Positions 34,472 to 43,094 of a stretch of DNA of 64,000 nt are shown in pieces. Both the position numbers and the translations under genes were made by a program. Every line of letters starts with the position of its first letter. The stretch's first letter is position 1. Origin of the DNA: Tenacibaculum holothuriorum (GTDB taxonomy: Bacteria > Bacteroidota > Bacteroidia > Flavobacteriales > Flavobacteriaceae); NCBI RefSeq assembly GCF_002120225.1, contig NZ_LAPZ01000001.1, positions 372,001 through 436,000 of the forward strand. The letters run 5' to 3'. The notes under the pieces were generated by a model that was given only the letters and a program-made list of their open reading frames with translations, did no database searches and had not been told where the DNA came from.

Positions 34472-35155
34472 ATGAAAAAACTTGTGGTTCTTACTGGTGC
34501 GGGAATTAGTGCCGAAAGCGGTATAAAAACTTTTAGAGATGCTGATGGGTTATGGGAAGGACATGATATTTATGAAGTTGCTTCTCCTCAAGGTTTTGAA
34601 GCGAATCCGGAATTAGTTCTTGATTTTTATAACCAACGAAGAAGACAATTACTTACTGTAAAGCCAAATAAAGCTCATTTTAATTTAGTTGAATTGGAAA
34701 AACATTTTCAAGTTGAAATCATTACTCAAAATGTTGATGACTTACACGAACGTGCTGGAAGTAACAACGTAACACATTTGCATGGTGAGTTATTAAAAGC
34801 TAGAAGCACCAACAATATTAATGATACTTTTGATTGGAAAAAAGATATTGTACTTGGAGATGTAGCTGAAGATGGAGCACAAATTCGCCCTCATATAGTT
34901 TGGTTTGGAGAAGATGTCCCAATGATTGAGACTGCCATAGAAATTGTAGAAAAAGCCGATATTCTTGTTGTTATTGGTACTTCAATGCAAGTTTATCCTG
35001 CTGCTAGTTTGGTAAACTATATACAGCCAAACATTCCAATATACTTTATAGACCCTAAGCCAAGTGTAACTAAAAATGCCTTCAATAACTTAACCATTAT
35101 TGAAGACATTGCTAGTACTGGAACCGACAAACTTATTGAGTTATTAATCGATTAA
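34472..35155 (+). CDS. cobB: NAD-dependent protein deacylase, class III sirtuin (CobB-like)
   Basis: 227 aa Sir2-type Rossmann enzyme: GAGISAESGIKTFR (NAD site), TQNVDDLHERAG, catalytic His104 in HLHGEL, and VIGTSMQVYPAA. Tyr53 and Arg56 (FYNQRRR) match the Tyr-x-x-Arg of desuccinylases and demalonylases, so acidic acyl-lysine is the likely substrate. The whole protein contains no cysteine, so the four-Cys zinc site of most sirtuins is absent, replaced by the short KARSTNNINDTFDW region. The 3' end overlaps the DUF6495 gene by 23 bases. Confidence 0.9.
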   Translation: MKKLVVLTGAGISAESGIKTFRDADGLWEGHDIYEVASPQGFEANPELVLDFYNQRRRQLLTVKPNKAHFNLVELEKHFQVEIITQNVDDLHERAGSNNVTHLHGELLKARSTNNINDTFDWKKDIVLGDVAEDGAQIRPHIVWFGEDVPMIETAIEIVEKADILVVIGTSMQVYPAASLVNYIQPNIPIYFIDPKPSVTKNAFNNLTIIEDIASTGTDKLIELLID

Positions 35156-35603
35156 AATATTCGTATAATTCTCCTTTTGAAATATTACTCCCCTTCTCTA
35201 TTAAATCGAATATTTCGGTATTTCTTTCTTGAATATATTTTTTCGAACCACTTAAATATTCAACAGCATTGTCTTTTGGATTCTTCAATAACCATTCGTA
35301 TCCTTCTTGCTCTTGAACATTAATATCTTTATTAATTTCAATTACAATACGATGCATTTTATCTTCTTCACATTTGAATAAGTTTACTACTTTTTCAGAG
35401 AAATGTTCTAAATATTCTGTTCTTGTTAAAACGTCATCCCACACAACATCACTAAACACATTCATTTCATCCTGAGCTACGTGTGGCTTTTCTTTCTTCA
35501 ATGCTTCCCATTCTTTTTTATCGATACTTTGAGAAGCTAAAAAGCGTGCAAATTCTTCGTGCAAACTTTCGAATTGTTCTTTTGTAAGCTGTCTATATTT
35601 CAT
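35133..35603 (-). CDS. DUF6495-type conserved Flavobacteriia protein
   Basis: About 156 aa from MKYRQLTKEQFESLHEEF, charged and helical, no signal peptide. The frame is open ten codons upstream, but those codons lie in the terminator hairpin of the next gene, so the inner ATG is chosen. The family is restricted mainly to Bacteroidota as far as I recall; no motif suggests an activity. The C-terminal coding end overlaps the convergent sirtuin gene by 23 bases, the longest overlap in the window. Confidence 0.78.
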   Translation of the reverse strand: MKYRQLTKEQFESLHEEFARFLASQSIDKKEWEALKKEKPHVAQDEMNVFSDVVWDDVLTRTEYLEHFSEKVVNLFKCEEDKMHRIVIEINKDINVQEQEGYEWLLKNPKDNAVEYLSGSKKYIQERNTEIFDLIEKGSNISKGELYEYFNRLITQ

Positions 35604-35631
35604 AAAAAAACCGCCTCTTTTTAGGCGGTTC
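35604..35631 (-). terminator. Rho-independent terminator of the two-domain lipoprotein gene
   Basis: AACCGCC / GGCGGTT stem with a TCTTTTTA loop; on the minus strand a T-run follows. It sits immediately upstream of the DUF6495 start codon. Confidence 0.85.
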
Positions 35632-35673
35632 AAATATCTGAATTTCTAAATGAATTCAAAAATTCATATAAAA

Positions 35674-36606
35674 TTATCTAGATACATTTCCTGATATTGC
35701 TTTACCTGCATAATTATTATCAACTGTAAAGGCTGTACTTACTGCTTGGTTATTTAATGCTTGTACAAATGGTTTTAATCCGAAAGGAGCTTGAGCGTCA
35801 TTCGTTGTTGGTTCTATACTAATAACAACCGTAGCACTCGTCAAATCTATAGGGAAGGTTACATTCGGATATCTATTATTTGGATCCACAATATAATCTT
35901 CTCCAGGAAATGGTGGCACCCCATTTGGTCCTTTAAACTCATTGTTATTTGCAGCTCCGAAGAAACTAACATCAGCTGCATTCGGGTCTGAAAATCTTCC
36001 TGTAGAAACTGGAACTTTATTTCCATCTTTCCCATCTACAACTACCCAACCTTCATAAATCCAACCATCTGCTAAAGTTGGTAAGTTTGTAAATCCTCCA
36101 GAAGTTGGTGGTAATGCATTAATAAACCAAATTCCGTTTGCATCACCACCAACTGTTCCTACTGATGGAGCTTTTAAAAATGCTTGAGCAGTAGCTGTTT
36201 CTAAATTAGTAGCTCCTTTATATAATGCATCATCGGTAGAAGGAGCTGCATTATTTCCTGTAAAAGCACCTTTTGAGAAAATCCAACCACTAGGGATTGC
36301 TAAATCTGCTCCTGTTTCGTTCGTAGACTCAATTGTCAATACATACATTGTAGCTGCTGATACTTTTGCAATATCTAAAGCACTACTTGTATGGTTTGCT
36401 CCTTCTGTATGTGAAAATCTTCCTGTAGAAATTTTCTCATTACCAACAATTAACCAACCTTCATATACATAATTGGATCCTAAATCAGGTAAATTTTGAA
36501 AAGACTGAGTAACCGTTTTTGTAGTTGGTAAATTATCATTATCGTCACTACAAGCTGTAAAAATTAACGTACTAATTACAGCTAAACTTAAAATTATTTT
36601 TTTCAT
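35674..36606 (-). CDS. Lipoprotein with two tandem anti-sigma-K-like beta domains
   Basis: 310 aa. Signal and lipobox LIFTACSDDNDN (Cys19). The mature part is an internal duplication: FQNLPDLGSNYVYEGWLIVG ... STGRF (about 36-65) and FTNLPTLADGWIYEGWVVVDG ... STGRF (about 172-205), each followed by a strand ending in a T-I-E-(S/P) segment (LTIEST, ISIEPT). The YEGW...GRF and ISIEP pattern resembles the extracytoplasmic RskA-type anti-sigma domain, but there is no membrane helix or sigma-binding part. Surface or periplasmic location is likely; function unknown. Confidence 0.7.
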   Translation of the reverse strand: MKKIILSLAVISTLIFTACSDDNDNLPTTKTVTQSFQNLPDLGSNYVYEGWLIVGNEKISTGRFSHTEGANHTSSALDIAKVSAATMYVLTIESTNETGADLAIPSGWIFSKGAFTGNNAAPSTDDALYKGATNLETATAQAFLKAPSVGTVGGDANGIWFINALPPTSGGFTNLPTLADGWIYEGWVVVDGKDGNKVPVSTGRFSDPNAADVSFFGAANNNEFKGPNGVPPFPGEDYIVDPNNRYPNVTFPIDLTSATVVISIEPTTNDAQAPFGLKPFVQALNNQAVSTAFTVDNNYAGKAISGNVSR

Positions 36607-36634
36607 TGTTTTTGTATTTTAGATTTTACAAAAA

Positions 36635-36642
36635 CAAAGATA
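36635..36642 (-). promoter_or_regulatory. -7 promoter box of the two-domain lipoprotein gene
   Basis: Minus strand TATCTTTG matches TAnnTTTG, giving a leader of about 20 nt. Confidence 0.5.
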
Positions 36643-36680
36643 TTTTGGATGTTTTTTTTAAAATGTCAGCTAGCTTACAC

Positions 36681-37352
36681 TTAGGCAATTTTTTTGAGCA
36701 GTCTAATTTCTTTTCTGTTAAAATCAATTATTTGATCTTGTTTTAACTCATTCATAATTGCATTTAAAGTAGGGCGAGAAGTTCCAATTAATGTAGCTAT
36801 ATCCTTTTGAGTGTATGGATGTTTTATTACATTATCTCCTGTTTCATCACATTCATAACCATAATCTTCACATAGTTCATTAAAAAACTCTAATAATCGT
36901 GTTCTAGTATCTTTAAATAGTAGTAATTGTAAACGACGTTCTAATTTTTTAATTCTTAAACCTATGAATTTATATATTTTGAAACTTACTGAAACATTGT
37001 CTCTCATTAAAGAATACATAGTATCTTTTGAAACAGGACATATTATAGTAGAATTATCAATAGACTGGGCAAATTCACTTCTTTTTTCTATTCCTAAAAT
37101 TGCCTTTTCCCCGAACAATTCTCCTTTAGTTAAAATGGCTTTTATCATTTCTTCTCCTTCTTCTGTATAATAGCCTATTTTAACTTTTCCTTTGTCTATC
37201 AAATAAATTTTATTGGCTGCATCTTGTTCAAAATAAATGTAATCGCTCTTTTTGTAGGAATTTAGCACGTGGTTTTTCTTGTACTCAGGATATTTATGAG
37301 GACAAAGTAGTTTGTAAAGGTTAATATCTTCTAAAAACCAAAGTGCAGACAT
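36681..37352 (-). CDS. Crp/Fnr family transcriptional regulator
   Basis: 223 aa. An N-terminal cyclic-nucleotide-binding-type beta roll (about 25-125, with GKVKIGYYTEEGEEMIKAILTKGELFGE-like strands) is followed by a dimer helix and a C-terminal winged helix (YTQKDIATLIGTSRPTLNAIMNEL, about 178-200). No cysteine cluster for an iron-sulfur sensor is visible near the N-terminus, so it is not a classical Fnr. The cAMP ligand residues of Crp are not clearly conserved. The lipoprotein gene downstream has its own promoter. Confidence 0.9.
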   Translation of the reverse strand: MSALWFLEDINLYKLLCPHKYPEYKKNHVLNSYKKSDYIYFEQDAANKIYLIDKGKVKIGYYTEEGEEMIKAILTKGELFGEKAILGIEKRSEFAQSIDNSTIICPVSKDTMYSLMRDNVSVSFKIYKFIGLRIKKLERRLQLLLFKDTRTRLLEFFNELCEDYGYECDETGDNVIKHPYTQKDIATLIGTSRPTLNAIMNELKQDQIIDFNRKEIRLLKKIA

Positions 37353-37401
37353 AGTTTACTTTTACTTTAGAGTCGAAAAGTAAGCTACTTCCTTACAGTG
37401 T

Positions 37402-38550
37402 TTAAATACTAATTTTCTTTACAATATTTTCAATCATTTGTACTCCAAGGTTTAATTGTTCTATAGATACAAACTCATTTGCTCTATGTGCCTGTTCTAT
37501 TGAACCTGGTCCGCAAATAATGCTCTCAAATCCAGCTTCAGCAAATTGTCCTGCTTCAGTTGCGTAGGCTACATAACTAGGTTTATTATTTCCAGTTACT
37601 TCGGAAATAAGATCTACGACAGAAGCTTTTTCATCGGTTTGTAATCCAGGAACTGGTGGGTGTAATAAAGTATTTTCTATTTTAAAATCTGGAAATAGTT
37701 TTCTTTTTTCTTCTTGTAATTCATCGCAATAATCCTGATATTCATTTACAATATCCATAATACTGTCTTCTGGAATTGAGCGAACATCCCATTGAAAAGT
37801 AGTTTTTCCTGCAACTACATTGGTTGCTATTCCTCCATTTATTTGTCCTACATGCATAGTGGAATATGGTGGTAAAAAGGATTCATTTCTACTTTGTTCC
37901 GACAACTCCTTCATTTTATTTTCTAGCCAAAGTATCAATCGAGTACTTTCATGAATTGCACTTACCTCCTTTTCTATTCTACTGCTATGCCCTTGACTTC
38001 CGTTTACCTCTGTTTCTACATATAATATCCCTTTTTGCCCCACTATAGGTTGCATCATTGACGGTTCTCCAATAATTGCATATTTTGGTTTTTCTGTATA
38101 ATATGATTTGATATGTTCAGCCAATTCAGGAGCCCTTAAACACCCTATTTCTTCATCATAGGAAATGGCAAAATAGATGGGTATTGATAAATTAGCTTCG
38201 ACCATTTGTGGTAATACAGATAAGAAACAAGCCAAATAGCCTTTCATATCACAAGCACCTCTTCCAAATAACTTTCCGTTTTTTTCTACCAACTCAAACG
38301 GATTGGTATCCCATGGTTGTCCTTTCACAGGAACTACATCTGTGTGTCCTGATAAAATAATTCCTCCATCTACTGCTGGACCTATTCTACAATGTAAGGA
38401 AGCTTGTGTTTTTTCTTCATTATACACATATACTGTTTCTACACCATATTGCTTAATATAATTATTGATCCAATCAACTAGATGTAAATTATTTTCTTTA
38501 CTCAATACATCAAAACTCACAAGTTTTGCTAAAATCTCTTTGGCTGTCAT
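37402..38550 (-). CDS. argE: Acetylornithine deacetylase / M20 family deacylase
   Basis: 382 aa M20 di-zinc hydrolase. Metal ligands: GHTDVVPV (His), RGACDMKG (Asp), DEEIGC (general base and ligand Glu), IIGEPS, and a C-terminal AHRANEF (His). The sequence is closest to ArgE, which removes acetyl from N-acetylornithine in arginine synthesis, but no other arg gene is nearby and the partners here are a YfcC transporter and an M23 protein, so another N-acyl amino acid or peptide substrate is possible. It follows the transporter gene by one base. Confidence 0.85.
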   Translation of the reverse strand: MTAKEILAKLVSFDVLSKENNLHLVDWINNYIKQYGVETVYVYNEEKTQASLHCRIGPAVDGGIILSGHTDVVPVKGQPWDTNPFELVEKNGKLFGRGACDMKGYLACFLSVLPQMVEANLSIPIYFAISYDEEIGCLRAPELAEHIKSYYTEKPKYAIIGEPSMMQPIVGQKGILYVETEVNGSQGHSSRIEKEVSAIHESTRLILWLENKMKELSEQSRNESFLPPYSTMHVGQINGGIATNVVAGKTTFQWDVRSIPEDSIMDIVNEYQDYCDELQEEKRKLFPDFKIENTLLHPPVPGLQTDEKASVVDLISEVTGNNKPSYVAYATEAGQFAEAGFESIICGPGSIEQAHRANEFVSIEQLNLGVQMIENIVKKISI

Positions 38551-38551
38551 T

Positions 38552-39925
38552 CTAATAATTTATTAAAGTAGCAATCGTTAAAACAGTCCATGAAAGTACT
38601 AATATTATAAGAACTAATGGTAAAATAAATTTAAACCATTTGTTCAAAGGTACTCTACACATACTCAACATGGCTATAAGCCCACCTAAAGTTGGGTTTA
38701 CCAAATTGGTGACTCCATCTCCTATCTGAAATGCTAAAATAGTTGTTTGTCGGGTCAATCCTAATACTTCTCCTAAAGGAATCATTACGGGTAATGTCGC
38801 CAAAGCTTGACCACTACCAGAAGGAATGAATAAATTGATTACTCCTTGTGAAATAGACATCCCTACTGCTGCAAAATACTGCGGTAAACCTTGTAAAACA
38901 TTTGCCATTTCAAAAGATATAGTATCGCTAATATTGCTCATATCCATCAATACTTTAATAGAAGTAGCAAAGCCTACCATAAATGCTCCTGGAGCAGCTT
39001 TTGCTACTGATTCTAGTACTGTTTCACTAAATACTGTTGGATTCATCCTTGATACCGAACCACAAGCTAAGGCTATCATTAAAAAAATTGCAGAAAGCTC
39101 AGTAAAGTACCAACTATGTGTAAACACTCCCCATAGTATAACTCCTAATCCTATGATAAAAATAGCCAATACCATATAGTTTTCTTTAGTTATGGTATAT
39201 TCTGAAATCTCTTTAGACAACTTAATACCTTTTTCATCCAATCCTTTTCCTAAGGATTTTTCTGGATCATTCGATATTCTTTTTAGATATCGAATATTGT
39301 ACAATGCCAACATACACAAAGCTAACAAACACAAAAATGTTCGTAATCCTGCACCTGAAAACAAAGGTAATTCTGCTATTTTATGACCAATTCCAACAGT
39401 ATAAGGGTTTATGGGAGACAGACCAAAACCTACAGTAATTGCAGCAACTGATATTCCTGCGGCTAAAATTAAATCACCACCAATTGCAATACTCAATACT
39501 GCTGCCAATGGTACCATCGCAATATTATGTTCATACCCCACAAAGACGCCTAAAAAACCATAAAAGAAAGTGATTAAAAACACAATGAGATATCTCTTTT
39601 CGTTTCCTAGTTTTTTCACCAAAGTTCCTGCTGCATTTTCTATGGCTTGTGTCTTTTCCATAATTCCAAACATAATTCCACCTGTCAATACAATGAAAAT
39701 AATATTTACAGCCGTTTTAAAACCCAAAGGAATTGCTTTAAATATCTCAAAAAAGCTTACCGGAGTACTTTGAATTACTGCATACGAATTGGGGATTACT
39801 CTATTTCTTCCTTCTACCAAAACTCTTTCAAATTTCCCTGCGGGAATTACATGTGTTAATGCAGCTATAAGAAGTATTATTACAAATAATAAAGTTAAGG
39901 CATGTGGTATTTTTATTTTATTCAT
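38552..39925 (-). CDS. YfcC/DcuC-family amino-acid or peptide transporter
   Basis: 457 aa with about twelve helices. It begins with the family pattern PHALTLLFVIILLIAALTHVIPAG and has GVFVGYEHNIAMVPLA in the first half and LFIPSGSGQALATLPVMIPLGEVLGLTRQ with GDGVTNLVNPTLGG in the second, typical of the YfcC branch of DcuC-like permeases (basic amino-acid or short-peptide carriers). It overlaps the M23 gene by 4 bases and argE follows after one base, so transport and hydrolysis are probably linked in one operon. Confidence 0.85.
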   Translation of the reverse strand: MNKIKIPHALTLLFVIILLIAALTHVIPAGKFERVLVEGRNRVIPNSYAVIQSTPVSFFEIFKAIPLGFKTAVNIIFIVLTGGIMFGIMEKTQAIENAAGTLVKKLGNEKRYLIVFLITFFYGFLGVFVGYEHNIAMVPLAAVLSIAIGGDLILAAGISVAAITVGFGLSPINPYTVGIGHKIAELPLFSGAGLRTFLCLLALCMLALYNIRYLKRISNDPEKSLGKGLDEKGIKLSKEISEYTITKENYMVLAIFIIGLGVILWGVFTHSWYFTELSAIFLMIALACGSVSRMNPTVFSETVLESVAKAAPGAFMVGFATSIKVLMDMSNISDTISFEMANVLQGLPQYFAAVGMSISQGVINLFIPSGSGQALATLPVMIPLGEVLGLTRQTTILAFQIGDGVTNLVNPTLGGLIAMLSMCRVPLNKWFKFILPLVLIILVLSWTVLTIATLINY

Positions 39926-40590
39926 AGTTTACACAAGCTTAGCGGATTTGGACAATTCTTTTTATAAAAATCTAAATCATGGATATTACAAACTCCTGGA
40001 TAGTCTCCTTTATAATTTTCTATATCTATGATAATTTGAAAATGTAAATGTGGAGCATAATCACCATTTTCATTAGAAGTTCCTAACTTAGCAATCGCCT
40101 CTCCTCTACGAACCTTTTTCCCTTTTTTTAAACTTTCTATAGATTTAGCTGATAAATGCCCATATAATGAATAAAACTCTTTGCCTTCAATTAAATGCTT
40201 TAAAATAAGCGTTGGGCCATAATCTCCATAATTCTGATTGTTTCCAATACTATGTACTTCGCCTTCTAATACAGCTAAAACATTCGTACCTGCATCACAC
40301 CAAAAGTCAACACCCAAGTGAATGTTTCTATCGTTCCCTTCAAAATAATCACTTCTACTATAAATATCTCTCTTTTCAAGATAACCTCCAAAGGCTACTT
40401 TTTTATTATTCCTTTTTAAATAGGAATCAATATAAACTTCCCATTCTTTGGAAGAAGAAATATCAAAATTTAAATCTGGATTGTCTGATGAAATTGAAAT
40501 TGGAATATACTCTAATAAGCCTATTGAATTGTCTATAACCTTTAAAGGCTTCGTAGAAATTGAGTGTAAGAATTGTTCCATGAATTTCAA
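39922..40590 (-). CDS. Cytoplasmic-looking M23 (LytM-type) metallopeptidase
   Basis: 222 aa, no signal peptide or membrane segment. LytM zinc site: His91 and Asp95 (HLGVDFW), His145 (YGHLS) and His181-x-His183 (HLHFQ). It ends with a PGVCNIHDLDFYKKNCPNP segment that I associate with the M23 domain found fused to class III aminotransferases rather than with secreted peptidoglycan hydrolases. It is the first gene of the run with the YfcC transporter (4-base overlap) and ArgE. Cleavage of imported peptides, perhaps wall-derived, is inferred. The start may instead be the fourth codon (MEQFLHS). Confidence 0.82.
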   Translation of the reverse strand: MKFMEQFLHSISTKPLKVIDNSIGLLEYIPISISSDNPDLNFDISSSKEWEVYIDSYLKRNNKKVAFGGYLEKRDIYSRSDYFEGNDRNIHLGVDFWCDAGTNVLAVLEGEVHSIGNNQNYGDYGPTLILKHLIEGKEFYSLYGHLSAKSIESLKKGKKVRRGEAIAKLGTSNENGDYAPHLHFQIIIDIENYKGDYPGVCNIHDLDFYKKNCPNPLSLCKL

Positions 40591-40594
40591 AAAT

Positions 40595-40623
40595 AAAAAA
40601 GTGCAGTTAAAAACTGCACTTTA
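40595..40623 (-). terminator. Rho-independent terminator of the aconitase A gene
   Basis: AAAGTGCAGTT / AACTGCACTTT stem with a T-run on the minus strand, between the aconitase gene and the M23 gene. Confidence 0.85.
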
Positions 40624-40650
40624 TCTATAAAATATTTGATTTTAAGAATA

Positions 40651-42918
40651 TTAAGCGTTTTGTTTCTTTATTAAATTCAACGCAGAACCTTCTTTAAACC
40701 ATTCTATCTGTCCTTCATTATAAGTATGATTTGCAACAATGATGTCCTTAGATCCATCGGCATGTACTGCTTCAATCGTTAAAGGCTTTCCTGGTGTAAA
40801 CTCATGTAAGTCTAAAAAGTTGAAGGTATCGTCTTCTTGAATTAAATCGTAATCCGATTCATTAGCAAAGGTTAAACCTAACATTCCTTGTTTTTTTAGA
40901 TTGGTTTCGTGAATACGCGCAAAAGATTTTACTAAAACTGCTGCTACTCCAAGGTGACGTGGTTCCATCGCTGCATGTTCACGAGAAGATCCTTCTCCAT
41001 AATTATGATCTCCTACCACAATTGTTTTAATTCCTGCTGCTTTATAAGCGCGAGCAGTCTTTGGAACAGCATCGTATTCTCCTGTCAATTGACTCTTTAC
41101 AAAATTGGTTTTCATATTGAATGCATTGACAGCTCCAATTAGCATATTGTTAGAAATATTATCTAAATGCCCACGATAACGCAGCCAAGGTCCTGCCATA
41201 GAAATATGGTCTGTGGTACATTTTCCAAAGGCTTTAATCAACAACTTCGCTCCCTTTATCGTATCTCCCAAGGGTACAAAAGGAGTTAGCAATTCTAATC
41301 GTTCCGAATTAGGATCTACCACTACGTCTATTCCACTTCCATCGGCTACAGGCTCTAAATAACCATTATCGTCTACTTCAAATCCTTTTGGTGGCAATTC
41401 CCATCCTGTCGGTTCGTCTAACATCACTTCTTCTCCATTTTCGTTGATCAACGTATCTGTTAATGGATTAAAATCTAAACGACCAGCAATGGCAATCGCT
41501 GCGGTTAATTCTGGTGAAGCTACAAAGGCATGGGTATTCGGATTACCATCAGCACGTTTTGCAAAGTTTCTATTGAAAGAATGTACAATAGAGTTTTTAG
41601 GTGCATTTTTAGGATCTTCATAACGTCCCCACTGACCTATACAAGGTCCACATGCATTGGTAAAAATGGTCGCATCTAACTTTTCAAATACTTCTAAAAT
41701 ACCATCTCTTTCGGCTGTATAACGTACTTGTTCAGATCCGGGGTTAATTCCAAATTCGGCTTTGGTCTTTAACCCTTTGTCCAAAGCTTGCTGTGCTACG
41801 GAAGAAGCTCTTGACAAATCTTCGTACGATGAATTGGTACAAGAACCAATCAATCCCCATTCTACTTGTAAAGGCCATTCATTTGTTTTGGCTTTTTCCG
41901 TCATATCTTTACCTACAGCAGTCGATAAATCTGGTGTAAAAGGACCGTTTAATAAAGGTCCTAATTCCGATAAATTGATCTCAATAACTTGATCGAAATA
42001 TTGCTCTGGATTTGCATACACTTCTGCATCTCCTGTTAAGTGTTCTTTAATTGTATTTGCTGCGTCAGCTACATCATTTCTATCCGTTGCACGTAAGTAA
42101 CGTTCCATAGAATCGTCGTAACCAAAAGTAGAGGTAGTTGCTCCTATTTCTGCTCCCATATTACAAATGGTTCCTTTTCCAGTACAAGACATTCCAGTAG
42201 CACCAGGTCCAAAATACTCTACAATAGCACCCGTTCCTCCCTTTACAGTTAAAATTTCAGCTACTTTTAAAATCACGTCTTTAGGAGCTGTCCACCCAGA
42301 TAATTTTCCAGTTAATTTTACCCCTATTAATTTAGGAAACTTTAATTCCCAAGGCATTCCTGCCATCACATCTACCGCATCTGCTCCTCCAACACCTATA
42401 GCTACCATTCCTAATCCTCCTGCATTTACGGTGTGAGAATCGGTACCAATCATCATTCCTCCAGGAAATGCATAGTTTTCTAATACTACCTGATGAATAA
42501 TTCCTGCGCCAGGTTTCCAAAATCCAATTCCGTATTTATTAGAAACCGATTCTAAAAAGTTGAATACTTCATTAGAGTTATTTAATGCTGCTTGTAAATC
42601 TTTATCTGCTCCTAATTTGGCTTGAATTAAGTGATCGCAATGTACTGTGGTTGGTACTGCTACTTTTTTCTTTCCTGCTTGCATAAATTGCAGCAATGCC
42701 ATTTGTGCAGTTGCATCTTGACAAGCAATACGATCAGGAGCAAAATCTACATAGTCCTTTCCTCTTTGGAACGCAGTTTCAGGAGTTCCATCCCAAAGAT
42801 GTGCGTATAAAATCTTTTCAGCTAGTGTAAGTGGTTTTCCTGTAAGTTTTTTGGCTGCATTTACTCGCTCTTCAAACTTACTATAAACCGCTTTAATCAT
42901 TTCAATATCAAATGCCAT
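40651..42918 (-). CDS. acnA: Aconitate hydratase, mitochondrial-type
   Basis: Isomerises citrate and isocitrate in the TCA cycle with a 4Fe-4S cluster. 755 aa, the size and sequence style of the eukaryotic mitochondrial enzyme rather than of E. coli AcnA. Cluster ligands: Cys in GSCTNSS and the two Cys in NACGPCIGQ. Other conserved parts: [32 protein letters not shown], and [15 protein letters not shown] with the catalytic Ser. acnB lies directly upstream on the same strand, separated by a terminator. The symbol is by function; the mitochondrial-type subgroup is sometimes named acn. Confidence 0.94.
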   Translation of the reverse strand: MAFDIEMIKAVYSKFEERVNAAKKLTGKPLTLAEKILYAHLWDGTPETAFQRGKDYVDFAPDRIACQDATAQMALLQFMQAGKKKVAVPTTVHCDHLIQAKLGADKDLQAALNNSNEVFNFLESVSNKYGIGFWKPGAGIIHQVVLENYAFPGGMMIGTDSHTVNAGGLGMVAIGVGGADAVDVMAGMPWELKFPKLIGVKLTGKLSGWTAPKDVILKVAEILTVKGGTGAIVEYFGPGATGMSCTGKGTICNMGAEIGATTSTFGYDDSMERYLRATDRNDVADAANTIKEHLTGDAEVYANPEQYFDQVIEINLSELGPLLNGPFTPDLSTAVGKDMTEKAKTNEWPLQVEWGLIGSCTNSSYEDLSRASSVAQQALDKGLKTKAEFGINPGSEQVRYTAERDGILEVFEKLDATIFTNACGPCIGQWGRYEDPKNAPKNSIVHSFNRNFAKRADGNPNTHAFVASPELTAAIAIAGRLDFNPLTDTLINENGEEVMLDEPTGWELPPKGFEVDDNGYLEPVADGSGIDVVVDPNSERLELLTPFVPLGDTIKGAKLLIKAFGKCTTDHISMAGPWLRYRGHLDNISNNMLIGAVNAFNMKTNFVKSQLTGEYDAVPKTARAYKAAGIKTIVVGDHNYGEGSSREHAAMEPRHLGVAAVLVKSFARIHETNLKKQGMLGLTFANESDYDLIQEDDTFNFLDLHEFTPGKPLTIEAVHADGSKDIIVANHTYNEGQIEWFKEGSALNLIKKQNA

Positions 42919-43037
42919 GTGTCTGTTTAGTTTTTGTTACCCTCTAAAGTTAGCAAAAAAAGGTGTAACCTGTTTTACTCAGCTATAATTAATACAAATA
43001 CTAGTATCTGGTTTATTGATTGAAATTCTTTTAAAAC

Positions 43038-43067
43038 AAAAAAAGTCCGAGCTATTAACTCGGACTT
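43038..43067 (-). terminator. Rho-independent terminator of acnB
   Basis: AAGTCCGAG (43043-43051) / CTCGGACTT (43059-43067), T-run on the minus strand. It separates acnB from the other aconitase gene. Confidence 0.85.
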
Positions 43068-43094
43068 CTATTTATCTTAAAAGCATTATAATTA

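Noticed and set aside
39192..39859. Several plus-strand open frames opposite the YfcC transporter gene
   Set aside because: Antisense frames of a real gene with strong family motifs; compositions are typical of shadow frames.
42167..42436. Plus-strand frame of 89 codons opposite the aconitase gene
   Set aside because: Antisense shadow of a well-conserved coding region.
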